This document shows positions 1-11,409 of a DNA stretch of 64,000 nt, in pieces. The stretch spans positions 278,846 to 342,845 of the forward strand of contig JACCLO010000020.1 in the NCBI GenBank assembly GCA_029448655.1, given 5' to 3'. Within the stretch, counting starts at the first letter, position 1, and each line of letters begins with the position of its first letter. The position numbers were made by a program, and so were the translations under genes. The notes below the pieces were generated by a model that saw nothing but the letters and a program-made list of their open reading frames with translations, made no database searches and was not told where the DNA came from. The stretch comes from Wolfiporia cocos. Taxonomy: Eukaryota; Basidiomycota; Agaricomycetes; Polyporales; Phaeolaceae.

Positions 1-1757
1 TACAGGTTCTATGGATTCACAACTGTGCAGGCGTACGCATACTTTAGAGACAATGTGCGCGATTCACCATTCATGAAGGTTCTGGTGGGCATGGTATATT
101 ATAATCTACCAAACGTTATAAATTCAAATTTCTTGAACGTAGATTGGGTTTCTCTGGTGAGTCCGTCAAGAATTGGCAGAAATGTTCCGAGAAACATGTT
201 CTACAGGGCACTAGATACCTTGGACACAGCATTAATTGCGTACACGGGGTACAAGTACGCTGTCATCGATTTTGCGAAACCGGAGGCTTTGTTTAATGTG
301 TTATGGTAAGTCATCGTTGTCTCTTTTATGGCCCAGTAATCTCTCTGAGCTTGATACGGACAGGACTATACCAGTATGTCGACTTTGCTCACGTATGTTG
401 AAATCGAAAATAAGTAGGCATGTGGTAGGCGCTCGTGGTGCTCACGGTACGCTCCGGCCAAGCTTCATGAGCATTTACTCAAGTATAACAGAGCTGCGGC
501 GATATCATTACTAGAAGGTGCACAAAGTTGCTAACAGTATAATATCAACCTACTAACATAAGATATGCACCCGTCAGTCTATACTGTTATCGAGTATGGA
601 AATGTTGGTGGTCACATACAAGAGGTGTTCTTCAGCTCACTTTCCAATATATACAGTGAGCAAGAGCTTGGTACTTTCAGGTGTTATTGTGAGTAATTCT
701 TACGTCCCTTTCCATTGATTCATTGTCAATATTTTACAGATACTTGGATCGTTGGTCACATTTGGTGAGCTACTTCGGCGTGGCTTTGGGTGAGATCTAT
801 ACTGATTCGCGTATAATTGATGCAGCATGTGGCACAAGTACGTTAGCATCTGCATTGATTATTCATCATAACGATCTGACTAAATATGCACAATGATAGC
901 GTTTGGCATCAAGGAGTGAGAGAAGCCCATAGCATGCCTAGAACACGCATCACTTACTCTTCGAACGTGTCAGGCTCATAACCCAATCATTTTTCGCTGC
1001 AAGAGAGCCGTCTTTTTCGGTATGTGGTCAGGATAAATAGTGAAAAAACAACGATGATACATGTCGATGCACCAGGTTTTCCTTTATACTGGTCTCTCAT
1101 TCATGGTCGCCTCAGACATGCTGACTGCCGTTTCCCTGTGTGCTCTGCTGTACAAACACAGGACTGGGTTCATCAAGTAAGTTACATATATTCGTTCCCA
1201 GGTAAGGGCCTGTATGGTTGACAAATGTAGGACCGATTCTATTTTGAAACTCCTCATGATATATGCGATCCAAACAGGTTTGGTGGCTAGGTGAATGTAT
1301 TTTTGTGACTGTATGGCTCTATCACTGACATTCTATCACCAAAAAAGTTTGTCCGGGCTGTCTTGTTTGATCACAGCAAGTAGTCACATCTCACATACGT
1401 TCACTCATATCTTAATACCTAGCAATTCATCTCAGTATGCGGCGATGAACAATTACGTGTACATCGCACTATATTTCATCATTAACAAAGGTGAGCGAAC
1501 ATATGCAGTGGATGATAGCAGCATTGGTCTCTAATGTTGGTGAACAAGTAATCTTGAACTCCCTTCTGGCGACTCTCAATGCCCGGGATAGCCTTCGAGA
1601 GAAAGGTGGCATTGCACTGCTCCCTCGTAGTAGATTACCGCGCAGTAGTGGCGCGGTGGATGATGCATCTGTGAATAACATTGACCCACAGGTGCGCTCA
1701 CTTGAACGGTTTCTCAGCCCAGTCTCTGATACTGCTGTAGTCCGGTCAGAACTTTGA
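1..1757 (+). CDS. DUF6534-type multi-pass membrane protein, 5' truncated, possibly decayed
   Basis: The window opens on a likely splice acceptor (tacag, 1-5) followed by an exon reading FYGFTTVQAYAYF, the usual second exon of this basidiomycete membrane protein family. Later exons read LDTLDTALIAYTGYKY and VIDFAKPEALFNVLW before a GTAAGT donor at about 306; ASDMLTAVSLC and LLYKHRTGF near 1108-1173; NYVYIALYFIIN near 1452; and the family signature NSLLATLNARDSLR near 1560, ending at the TGA 1755-1757. About 350-700, where another transmembrane exon is expected, gives no convincing coding sequence, so the gene may be a pseudogene. The first exon lies left of the window. Function of the family is unknown. 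A second member is at 32416-34376. Confidence 0.6.
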
Positions 1758-2269
1758 CGACGCTTCAGCCGATAAGCATGTAGGCCCTATGATTGCGTGA
1801 ATACAGCGCTGTATCAAATTTGGCTTGTTGACACACGCATAAACGATGATCCACCATGATTAACCTAAATGGATTTTAATGTTTGTACTCGTCCATTATA
1901 CAACATCGCACAATGTTTCTTCGTCGCGTAGCGCAATATACCTCTAATCATGTATCCCATGCTCAATTCGCATAACAAATGTCCATGTACCAGATTCCTT
2001 TGATATGCATCAGAACGATACACATTGTTGCTCTCGCCGACCAAGAATACATGGCGTCGTCACTAACTGGAAGGTTATACCGGTACCCGTGCGGTTAAAG
2101 CCTGCTTATACCGACATCATGCTGCTTTGCGTCGATATATTACAGACGCTAGGGGTTGAAACCAGAATCAGAGTCGCATTCCTCGCATGGCATCAGCCTC
2201 ACGAGGTCTCTCAATGCAGGTACATCAAAGATCATAAATTCATGAAAGTGCCATGGTAGCTCGAACGTA
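1758..2269. other. intergenic, no gene seen
   Basis: The short open frames here lack splice logic or family resemblance. This stretch separates the 3' ends of the converging DUF6534-type gene and MFS transporter A, so it should contain both 3' UTRs and terminators. Confidence 0.5.
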
Positions 2270-4590
2270 TCACATCGATGCTTTTCCTCTAGGCTCAAAT
2301 GGTATCAACAATGCTATGAGCCCAGCGACAATGAACAGCGCGCCCGATACGTATATCGGCACGGCTGTGGCTAGATTTGCATACAGGGCAATAATCGGTG
2401 CCTGGTTGGTTCGAGAACGACCGTCAGGATTCCCGTCAGCACGTAGAGCTACCCGACTTCAAGGACGCGCGCCACGCACCATGAGACCAAAGACCCTGTT
2501 TGCAGATGCAACGATCGCGTTTCCCGTGCCACGATCCTTCGTCGGGAACAGCTCCGGGGAGACGGCGTATAGCACGCCGTACATGATGTTGCTCGTGAAG
2601 GTGTAGCCGCAGTTCCATCCAAGCAGTGCGTTGGACGTACGTGCAGTTGTGCTAGCGAAGAGGAAGACGCCAGTCACGACTGCATGCGCATAATGTCAGC
2701 AAGGATTTGGGATTGGTAGGAGTGAGACGTACTCGTCGAAATAGCTAGTGTACCCTTTCGTCCGAGGTACGGAAGCTCGACCATGTAGCCTGCTAGGAGA
2801 GCACCAGGGACGCCAATCACGCTGAGAATCACTTGCTAGATTAGACAATAAACATATCAGCGCCCATCCAGCCAGCTGGAAACAGGCTTTACTACTGACG
2901 TTGCGATATGTGATATACAAAGACCCGTCTCCGAAGTCGGCGCCGCGCGTTTGCAAGCTATTCACAGTCGTTTTACGTGAACACGGCTAAGTGAAGTGAT
3001 ATATGAACTCACAAATAGGTGACGAAGCCATTGTATCTTGTAATACTCGATCAGCTTGGAGCGTGAATTTCAGAGAAATGATCGCTCACAAAGGGAACGC
3101 AAGACCAATCAATGCTGCAGACCCGGTCAACACGCTTTCTCGGCAGTAGGAAGTCATGCGCACCCCAAACGGTGATAAGCAAGCTCGTCGAATACGCTAG
3201 CTTGCGCGTCGCAAACAGCGACTTGACATGATTCGCACTGAACTGCCTCATTTTCCTCATCACCGCCGCCCGCGCGCTCGTGTCCATCACTTTCTCCCTT
3301 CCTTCTTCCTTAACCTCCTCCTCCACCGCCTCCCCTGCCTCCCTCAGCATCTCCAGCGTAAGTGTACACTCCCGTCCGTTGTACCGCGCGACCTTGTGCA
3401 CGACCTCGACCGCCTCCTCATCCCGACCGCGGCCCATCAGGTACTTCGGCGACTCGTACAGGTGGAAGACGCCGAAGCGGAGCACGAAGCAGAGCAGCAT
3501 CAGTCCGCCCATCGCGTACAGGAAGTACCGCCAGCCCTCGTTGGAGGACCGAGGACAGTCGGCCGCGGAGGCGCACGAGAAGTTGGCCATCAGTGGCCAG
3601 GCAACCTACGAGCGGGATGGATATGTGAGTGAGGGTAGTGAGATGGGGAAGACGCGCCGGGGGACGTACGAGGGAGCCGACGAGTTGCCCAAAGGCCCAC
3701 CAGATGGAGAGGATGGTGAGGAGATACTGATGTGAAGCGGGAATGAACTCTGCATTGATCCAGTCAGATGGCGGCTACGGACTGACTTAAGCTATGATAC
3801 CAAGGAACACAGCGGAGTCCACAGGCAGGTTCCCGCCGACACCGATGCTCCACACCGCCGCAAGGGAGCACAGCGCAACATAGTTCGGCGAGCCGCCCGC
3901 CGCGACGGCGAACACACCCGTGATGAACAACGTAATGTTGAAGCACCACCTGATGGCCGCATCGATCAATGCAGCGCGCTTGCCGTTGCAAAGGAACACA
4001 CCGGCGACCCCACACATCCGATGCAACTCCCCAGAACGCTGCACCGACGAGCAGGCCAATGTTCTGTCCCAGTTTGAGGAATGGCCCTTGGACGTTGAAC
4101 TCGTTCACCACGGGTGAGAGGATCAGACCCGTGACGATCTCAAAGATTTGGGATGTTTCATTCAATGAGAAGCTCGGAGGAGCGCGTATGCTAGACTCAC
4201 AGGCCATAGATTGTCTCTGCGCGACCATACAAGTATGAACAAGTTATATACGGCAAGGACGACTAAGGAACTCACGAGAACCATCCAAAGCCTGCTACAA
4301 TAAACAGATACCACTATGTTCGCACAATATGCTCAACATCCTGTCTCCCAAAATGCTACTCGGCATCACATATGAGTACATACCTGATATCGACCCATTC
4401 CAATCTCCTGAAATGCATCATTCAACACCCTCGCCTTGGCCTGATAGACGGGGTCGATGCCAGAGTCTTCCTCATCGTACACATCTTGCGTCTCCGCGTG
4501 GGGGCCAGTAGCCTCAATGTCAGCAACAGAGATCCTCTTCTTCTCGCCAGTGGATTGCGTATCATCTAGGGACCGTTGCGTCGACCTCAT
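2270..4590 (-). CDS. MFS transporter A (SV2-like / sugar-transporter superfamily)
   Basis: Multi-exon membrane transporter of the major facilitator superfamily. Exon 1 (4384-4590, 69 codons, ATG at 4590) is a cytosolic N-terminus ending AFQEIGMGRYQ. Later exons give YLFIVAGFGWFS, the loop-2 motif GVASDVWGRR, WCFNITLFITGVFAVAAGG, GVGGNLPVDSAVFLG, QYLLTILSIWWA-type helices, a central loop with YESPKYLMGRGRDEEAV (the PESPxxL-like sugar-porter motif), and the C-terminal SPELFPTKDRGTGNA. The last exon ends PFEPRGKASM before TGA (2270-2272). This family moves small solutes across membranes; the substrate cannot be read from sequence. A close paralogue with the same exon order lies at 16625-18933. 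Codon third positions here are clearly GC-richer than in the paralogue. It appears intact. Confidence 0.88.
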
Positions 4591-5459
4591 CGTTGTCAGT
4601 AGGACGTCGCTAGTCGCCCAGGTGGTCGTGGAGTGGAATGAAGCCGCTCAGCGTCAACCACTGCCATCTTTGCGTTTGATAAGCAGCTGAATGTGGAAAC
4701 AGAATGAGGGGAAGAAGCGTATCATCAATCCAATTTGCGGGACTATGGCTCGGGTGGGATTCGCGAGTGATGGATGGCCCTCGTGGTGCACGAAGGCGCC
4801 GTGTCTTCGCGTGAGCCCCCTGAATAGCCAAAGAGATACGTCCTTCCATCGCACCCGCGATTGGTGCAGCGATGAATACAGGCGGTTGTCAAACTGCAAT
4901 TGCGATATGTAGAGTGGATCCTGAGGCTATTAAGCCCTATGTGGTATGCACGGTGCTAGGATTCTTTGAATGTGTGGCGTCATGTTTCGCCGATAAGTTG
5001 TTCTCCAGGTTCTAATGCAGAAACATGGGGGTACGGCGATAGCATAAGAAGGTGTTTCCAGCAGGTAGGGACAGGATTGAGGAGAGTGCGCGCGTGCGCA
5101 CGCGTCGATCCCGGGGCAACAAGTCTAGACGCCCGAGCATCACCGAACCGGTCCCTCGCACTGTCCTCTTCTCACCGCCGCCGTCGAGCACATCGAACAT
5201 ATCGACAGCTCCAGCGCCCACCGTCTGCCGAACAATGCACGGCACTGCATATGTAGATCCGCGACTCGCGCATTTACACCGCATGCGTTGCCAAAGCGCC
5301 GGCTGCTCCTGGACCGAGTGACGACTGATAAATCCACTACTGCCTATCCGGCCTCTCACCTCCTCGCCATATCCGTCTCGTACTCCTTGCACGCCCCAAG
5401 GACTCCACCTATTATATGCGCGGAGACCTGCTCTGTTGACCTTGTTCGGTGTGCCCGCA
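4591..5459. promoter_or_regulatory. divergent intergenic region between MFS A and the secreted protein gene
   Basis: The two flanking genes point away from each other, so this 870-bp stretch should hold both promoters. I see no obvious repeats and no reliable TATA box. Open frames at 4610-4912 and 4966-5566 on both strands have no recognisable product and look like chance frames in GC-rich DNA. Confidence 0.4.
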
Positions 5460-6426
5460 ATGCTTGGCGTTATTCCTCGCGCGCTCGCGCTGCTTGCGTG
5501 CGCAGCGCAGATCTTCTCGTTGCCAAATCCGCTCGAAGAGACTGTGGAAAGTGATACGCAGGCCATATTCTCTCACATATCACCGCAGACAAGCGGTGAG
5601 CAGCCACCAGAGCGAAGCATCTCCGCCCAGGGCTGGTTTGACCCGCGTCTGCACGGCGGGCGGATGCTCGACGTGCGTATCATCCACCATACCGCGCACC
5701 TCACCACCTCACTTACCCCCGCAGTTCACGACGCCGACCCTCGGCGAGCCCTTGAACGTGATCATCTCCGGCCTCTCCGACCCGTACGTGCTCACGGAGC
5801 ACGGGCTGCACGCGTACGCCAAGTCGATCGGGTACTCGGGCGAGTGCCTCGGGATGCACTATGGGCACATCCACGACGCGGATCTCGGCGACGGGCTCGC
5901 GCGCCGACAGGAGGAGTTCCTTGCACGCCAGGCGTACTTCCCCGTCGGCGGCACGTGCTGGGAGAGCGTACGCGGTGGTCACCACTTCCGCGCATGGAGC
6001 CAGCACGGGAGCGGCGCGTGGTTCATTGGGTGCGTCTCCGTCAGCTGTGAAGTATACATAATGATGAATGCTGAAATTGTGGCGCAGAGCGTCTCTTGAG
6101 AAGGTTCGATGGACGTTAGGCTGTTTGATGCGCAGCACTCACACTCTCGCAGGATTCCTCGAAGAATCATCAGATCGTTCCGGATGGATACAACCTCGGT
6201 CGCGATTTTCTCGTCGCACAGGCAACCGCCGGCAGCCACTGGAATAGCATATGGTGGCGTGCTGATGTTGAATGGCGTGAAGGCCTTCTCGCACCTGGAA
6301 GCAAAGGTGAGTGTGATCCTTCCAATATCTCTGCTATATCATTGACAACATCAATATGGTCCAGGAGTGAACCATGACATAGCACAAGATGGTCGCGTTG
6401 CGATCCTTACTGTGATTCGCCTATAA
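5460..6426 (+). CDS. secreted protein of unknown function, conserved in basidiomycetes
   Basis: Four exons (5460-5672, 5725-6051, 6153-6306, 6365-6426) join in frame to 251 residues. The ATG at 5460 is preferred over upstream non-ATG frames because it gives a clean signal peptide, MLGVIPRALALLACAAQ. The mature part contains GWFDPRLHGGRMLD, then FTTPTLGEPLNVIISGLSD, YAKSIGYSGECLGMHYG, GTCWESVRGGHHFRAW, SKNHQIVPDGYNLGRDFLV, HWNSIWWRADVEWREG and KGVNHDIAQDGRVAIL. Four of these blocks (GEPLNVIISGLSD, GHHFR, GRDFLV, WREG) have the look of a conserved family I recall only as uncharacterised secreted fungal proteins. No catalytic motif is apparent. Two Cys in the mature region could form one disulphide (ECLG and TCWE). 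Function is not assigned. Confidence 0.78.
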
Positions 6427-6930
6427 TCTGCGTCAGCATAGTACCCCGACTACCAAGGAAGGAGTAACGACCCCCATGACTACTCATTAGTCACCTTGCA
6501 CTTGCAAGCAAGAGACTTTGCAGATATTTATATGTATATAGCATTTCCTAGTCCTCCACAGGTCCTCCTCCGCAGGTCCCCTTCGTTGGCATTCATCGTG
6601 CATTGTATCAATCTCACTGAAGCCTACACGCTAGACCAGTACCGTAGTGCTCTTATGTGCAGAGTGTACATCATATTAATGTATAATTATGCTACATCCG
6701 AATTCTGCTTCAACCGATGTCGTGACTGTCGCAGTTGCACTATTCACAACTATCATCACAATATCGAATAAACTCGTTGCGGTATGCGATGAGCAGCATA
6801 TAGAGTAGGAACAATAAATCTAATCAACTGATTGCAGGGTAACATATGCATGCAGACCAAGAACTAGACGACCTTATCAATATCATTGTATGTATAAACT
6901 AATCGACTGCTGTAACCAAAGTCCCGCCAC
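6427..6930. other. intergenic, AT-rich, no gene seen
   Basis: Lies between the converging 3' ends of the secreted protein gene and the AVL9-like gene. It is AT-rich with only short frames. Presumably it contains 3' UTRs. Confidence 0.5.
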
Positions 6931-9900
6931 TCACAGAGCCTCGCTAGCACCTGCTGGCTCCTCGTCCTCGTCACGGTGTTTCTGCCCGTACTGGAGCTCA
7001 TGCTCATGCTCGTGGTCAACAAGATGCTCTCCCCTCTCCTCCTGGTCCTTGTGCCCGACCTCTACCTTCTCATGCTCCTCCTCTATCTTCCCATGCTCCT
7101 CTTCTACCTCCTCGTGCTCCTCCTCTATCTTCTCATACACCCGCGGCAGCTCCTGCCCTGCATGTGCGCTCTCGGACACATCCACGGTCACACTCGTCCG
7201 TGAACCATTAAACACCTCGTCCAAATTTCTCGGCTGGAATTCCGGCTCTTCTTCCTCCCTCACCTCCGCTACGCTTGCGATGCTCCCCCTGCTCGGCAGC
7301 GGGGGCGGGGGCGACGGCATCGGCGACACGCCACGCGACGACCGCACCGACGCGGCCGACGAGCTCTCCCTCCGCGCCGACACGACCGACGCGACGGACG
7401 CCGTCGACGCGCGCGACGCGCGCTGCGCGAAGAACGAGCCGACCCACCCGCTGAACCGGCTCGGCTCGGGCGCGGGCACCGGCGGGAGCGGCGGGGGCGG
7501 CGGCAGCACGATGGGGTGCGTCATCGCCATGCTCAGCGGGCGCAGGCCGCTCTTGCGCTTCTCCGCCGGCGGCGAGCCCTGCTGCCTCGGCGCGGCCGAG
7601 TCGTCCGTGCTGCCGGACGTGCTCGTGCTCATCGACCCTGTCGACGCTGAGCCTGCCGACTCGCTGGAGGGGTCGCTCGACGGCGCGGGCGGGGGCGTCG
7701 GCGCCTTGCGCGGGGATATCCAGCGCCCACGCACGCCCTCGACAGCTTTGAAGAGACTGGTAGAGCTTGCGGTGAATGTGCGTGCGATCGCTTCGCGCGT
7801 CGGCGCGAGGGACTGGTCTAGCTTGAGCTCTTGGATGCCTTCGGAGAGGCGGAGGCTGATGTCGGAGACAACGGAGGGCTTATCTGCACATGGATGTCTG
7901 GGGGGAACACTAGATCAGCCCTTTGCGGCTACGTGAGTTATAGCATTATCAGTATGCGCACCGTGCTTCGACAATGTCAAACAGCATCGGATCGGTGACA
8001 CGCTCCCAAACCTCATATGCATTGGTTTTCTTGAACTCCTGTATCCACAATGGGTTGAAATCCTGCATTGAATTTGGGTCGCCTGCACGATACTTCAGTC
8101 ATCGTCATCCAATATAGACTACATCGAACAATCTCACCCGTGGCATCGATGATGCTAGTCCCACTCGCTTGACCCTTGGTAAGGAACGCGGCGTATCGCA
8201 CAGAGGATAGTGCGCCCGAGATGTACTCCTCAAACTATTGACAGCACATTACACTCCATCCCAAAACGAGTCGGATCATCACCCACCTTTTGTCTTAGAT
8301 AGTCATCGCTTCCCTTGAAGCTGTCCACTACAGTGAGTACTGTGGCTCGCAGAAGAACTACTGAACTCACTGCATGCCAAGCGGTTGCGTCGGGTCGTCG
8401 ACATACGTATCGTTCACATCCCGCACAATGTCGTCCATCCACTTGCGGTCCGTAGGTGTCAAGCCCGCAACGCGCTCAAGCCTTGGGTCGCGGAACTCCA
8501 TTGTACCATTCTCAATCTGCCCGGCCACAAGAGGCTCAACAATCAGTCACTTGAGGCACGCGAGTATAACGTACGTTGACGAGGAGGTCGACCTCCTTCT
8601 GCTGCGTGACGATCGAGTTCGTGCTGCCGCAAAGCCAGCTCTGCGTGTCCTTGAGCATGTCAAGCTGCTGTAATGGTAAATATGGCTGGAAAAAAGCATC
8701 CTGATACGCCGGGGCAATCAGCTTCGTGGAAGTGGGCGAAGGCCTGTACAAAATACCTTGCCGAACAAATCAAGCGGCAGCCCCACATATGCCATCATAC
8801 TCTTAGGGTCCGATGTCTTGAGCGACGTAGGCCTTGACAGTGTCTGCGCCCGCGCAGCTAGCGGTGGCGATCCGCAGTCGTCCAGATTCTGCAACAGCCC
8901 TATGTATTCAACCATCCATCGTCAGCATCAGTTCGCACACCCAGCAAAGGAGACGCGCACCGGGGACGAGCGTGACAAGCGAATACTGATACGTGCACAG
9001 TCGCTCGACAGGGTGTCCGAAGAACATGATCTGCGTGGGGCCGGAGACAAAGTCAATCAAGATCTAGTGCGGATCGCAGAGTAGATCCGCGAAGCGTGCG
9101 CACCTTCTTCTGCAGCATGAGCGCTTTGAGGAGGACGAGCGTCCGCTGGCGGAAGGTGTGCACGAGCTCCCGCCTGGAGTTGTCAATACAGACCTAATCG
9201 GCGGAACATGCAACATACTCACAGACTGGTGCCTGTCGCGCCGAGCGGCACAGAGGTTAGTGTAGGCTCGCAATAGCGATACGCACGCAACGCACGCACC
9301 CATGTACAGCCCGCTCTCCGTCATCTGCGTCTTGAGCGAAAGCTCCAGCGACAAGTAGAAGTCATCCAGGATGCTCATGTCAGAGAAATCGCGCTGCGCG
9401 AACAGTGCACGAGTGATCACGCCGAGACGGTCGCTGTGATCAGTTCAGCGGAGCTCACGATGGCGCGGAGCGAGTAGCGTACCGGATGAGGCCGAACACC
9501 GGCTTTGACGCGAGCACGACGACCGCCTTCTGCACCGTCGACCGCGTAACGTCCGCATCCTTCACGAGCAGCTCGGCCGCGCTGATCTGCCGATTACATC
9601 TGCGAGGATGTGAGCGAATGTGCATGAAAAGGCTGGACAAGGGACACCGACGAGATGCCGAAGATGGTGGTGGGGGTGGGTGACGCAGGGACGAGGTGGA
9701 AGTAGGAGTAGTCTTCGGACGACTGAGCCTCAAATCGTTAGAGAACATCGAGCTGCATGCAGGCGACTTACCAGGTGCGCACCGTCGGGCAGCGCGAGGA
9801 AGGGCAGGATCTTTGCAATCTCCTCATCCTCGAAGATGTCTCCACGCGCGAATTCGATCTTAGGCCCAACCTGCGATCTTCTTAGCAAGAACAACGCACA

Positions 9901-10564
9901 CACTTCGCCGTGCACGTACTAGGTGATCGAAATCCACGAGCGCGATACCGAGCACGAGTGGGCCTTGTCTGGCTTGGGGGAGCAGCGACTCTGGGCGCGC
10001 CTTCTTTGAGTACGAATATGACGTGCCAACCGAAGCAAACGATGTGACGCTCTCCCTGCCACTTGTCGCGCGGGTGGGCAGAGATGGCCGCCGTGGGGGG
10101 ATGGGTGGAGATGCCGGAAGTTGCGGGACAGGTGCGGCAGGAGGTATCTTCTGACGGTCGTCCACGGACGGCGCCGCGCTCGATATAGGAGACTCATTCT
10201 CATCGAGCCGCCGTGCAAAGAAGCTGCGATCATCATCGAGAGAGCTCAAGTCCGTGTCGAGCGTGATGCGCTTCGAAGAGAGGCTCTCGCGCACGAGCGT
10301 CACAGATGCCATAGCGGAGGTTGGCGGTTCATCCTCCTCTCCGTGGCGGAGGCTGTCTGCGACAGAGAGTCTGCGGGGAGAGTGTGCTGGTGACGAGAGA
10401 GCAATGGAACGTTGGGATGCGGTGTCCCCGTCGGAGGCTAGCTCAACAGGATGTTCCTCCTCCGCCTCTGGCTCGGGATGAAGCAGGAAGTGCGAGTTGA
10501 GCGCGTGTGACGACGAGGAGTCGTCAAGTGGCGACTGCATGACTTCTACAAGTTCAAAGCTCAT
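6931..10564 (-). CDS. AVL9: AVL9-like late secretory pathway protein (DENN-type)
   Basis: Multi-exon gene starting at the ATG at 10564. The N-terminus is about 200 residues of Ser/Pro-rich disordered sequence. The DENN-type N-terminal block VLGIALVDFDHLV is split by an intron (9871-9919) from GPKIEFARGDIFEDEEI and ILPFLALPDGAH. Later exons give ISCNRQISAAELLVKDADV, RSTVQKAVVVLASKPVFGL, RDFSDMSILDDFY, LSLELSLKTQMTESGLYMG, LVPGLLQNLDDCGSPPL, and PYLPLQQLDMLKDTQSW. These are hallmarks of Avl9, which in yeast acts in exocytic transport from the Golgi; related DENN proteins act on Rab GTPases. The C-terminal exon (6931 to about 7900) encodes a Pro/Ser-rich tail and then a Glu/His-rich tract of near-repeats (EEEHEEVEEEHGKIEEEHEK). 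The tail is longer and more acidic than I would expect for the family. Confidence 0.88.
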
Positions 10565-11409
10565 GTGCAGTCAAGAACGAGACGAGGAATAACAATAACA
10601 TACCTTCGTACTTCTCCAGCGCTAGGTTTGTCCGGGGCGGTCAAGCTGTCAGGAACAAACTAGTACTGTAGCAGAAGCCTGTTTCGTCCGTTATACTCGT
10701 CAGATTGTCGCCCAAGTGCCGTGGCGCTGAATTGTCAAACGCTCCCAATCCACGGGCCCGAGGGGGAAGAGCGCAGCAGAGTCAGAGTTAACGCGGTTGT
10801 GAGGACGGAAGCCGGTCGCACGGTGCAGTTCAAGTTCGATCGCACCGGCGTTTCCTACTTCCTCTTTCAACACTTGACAATCCAAGCTTACACAGGCCTT
10901 GCCTCTAAATCTAAATCTCCTGTATTAGAATCCAAACGTCGGAGATTGGCCATGGCTTGCATAGCTTCTAGACAGATCTCCATCTCCGTGGAACTGCCTC
11001 CCGGCAGGTTTCGGTCATATATGCAAGCTCCATCCTCAGAGTCCTGCTACCAGAAGCTACCGAATAATTGTCATGTTGGCGTATACTTGTGCCAGCAGCA
11101 CTTCCTCCTAACTCGCACCCTCCTGTCTCTCTGTAAATTTGAATTTGAAGCCATCAGCGCCGCCACATCACCTTGGGAGACTAGACTGATCCTGTCGTCT
11201 TGGGATCAACTTCAGGTCGTCTAGTACGATACTCAACTGTCGTTTCAGAGGAGCTTGCCCTGGGCCGTAACTCGAGCCAAGGAATGCTTATTCCTTGTGG
11301 ATTGCCATTCATGCACATGCATTACAGCATTTCATACTCGAGCTCCCAACGCGTCCCCAACGCATGCAAATGGTGCATATTCATTGTTTGGTGCCAGCTG
11401 GTAAGCCCA
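10565..11409. promoter_or_regulatory. promoter side of AVL9-like gene; 3' flank of esterase
   Basis: Upstream of AVL9 and downstream of the esterase, both on the minus strand. An open frame at 10721-11224 (+) has no recognisable family, no good start context and no splice partner, so I treat it as non-coding. Confidence 0.4.
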
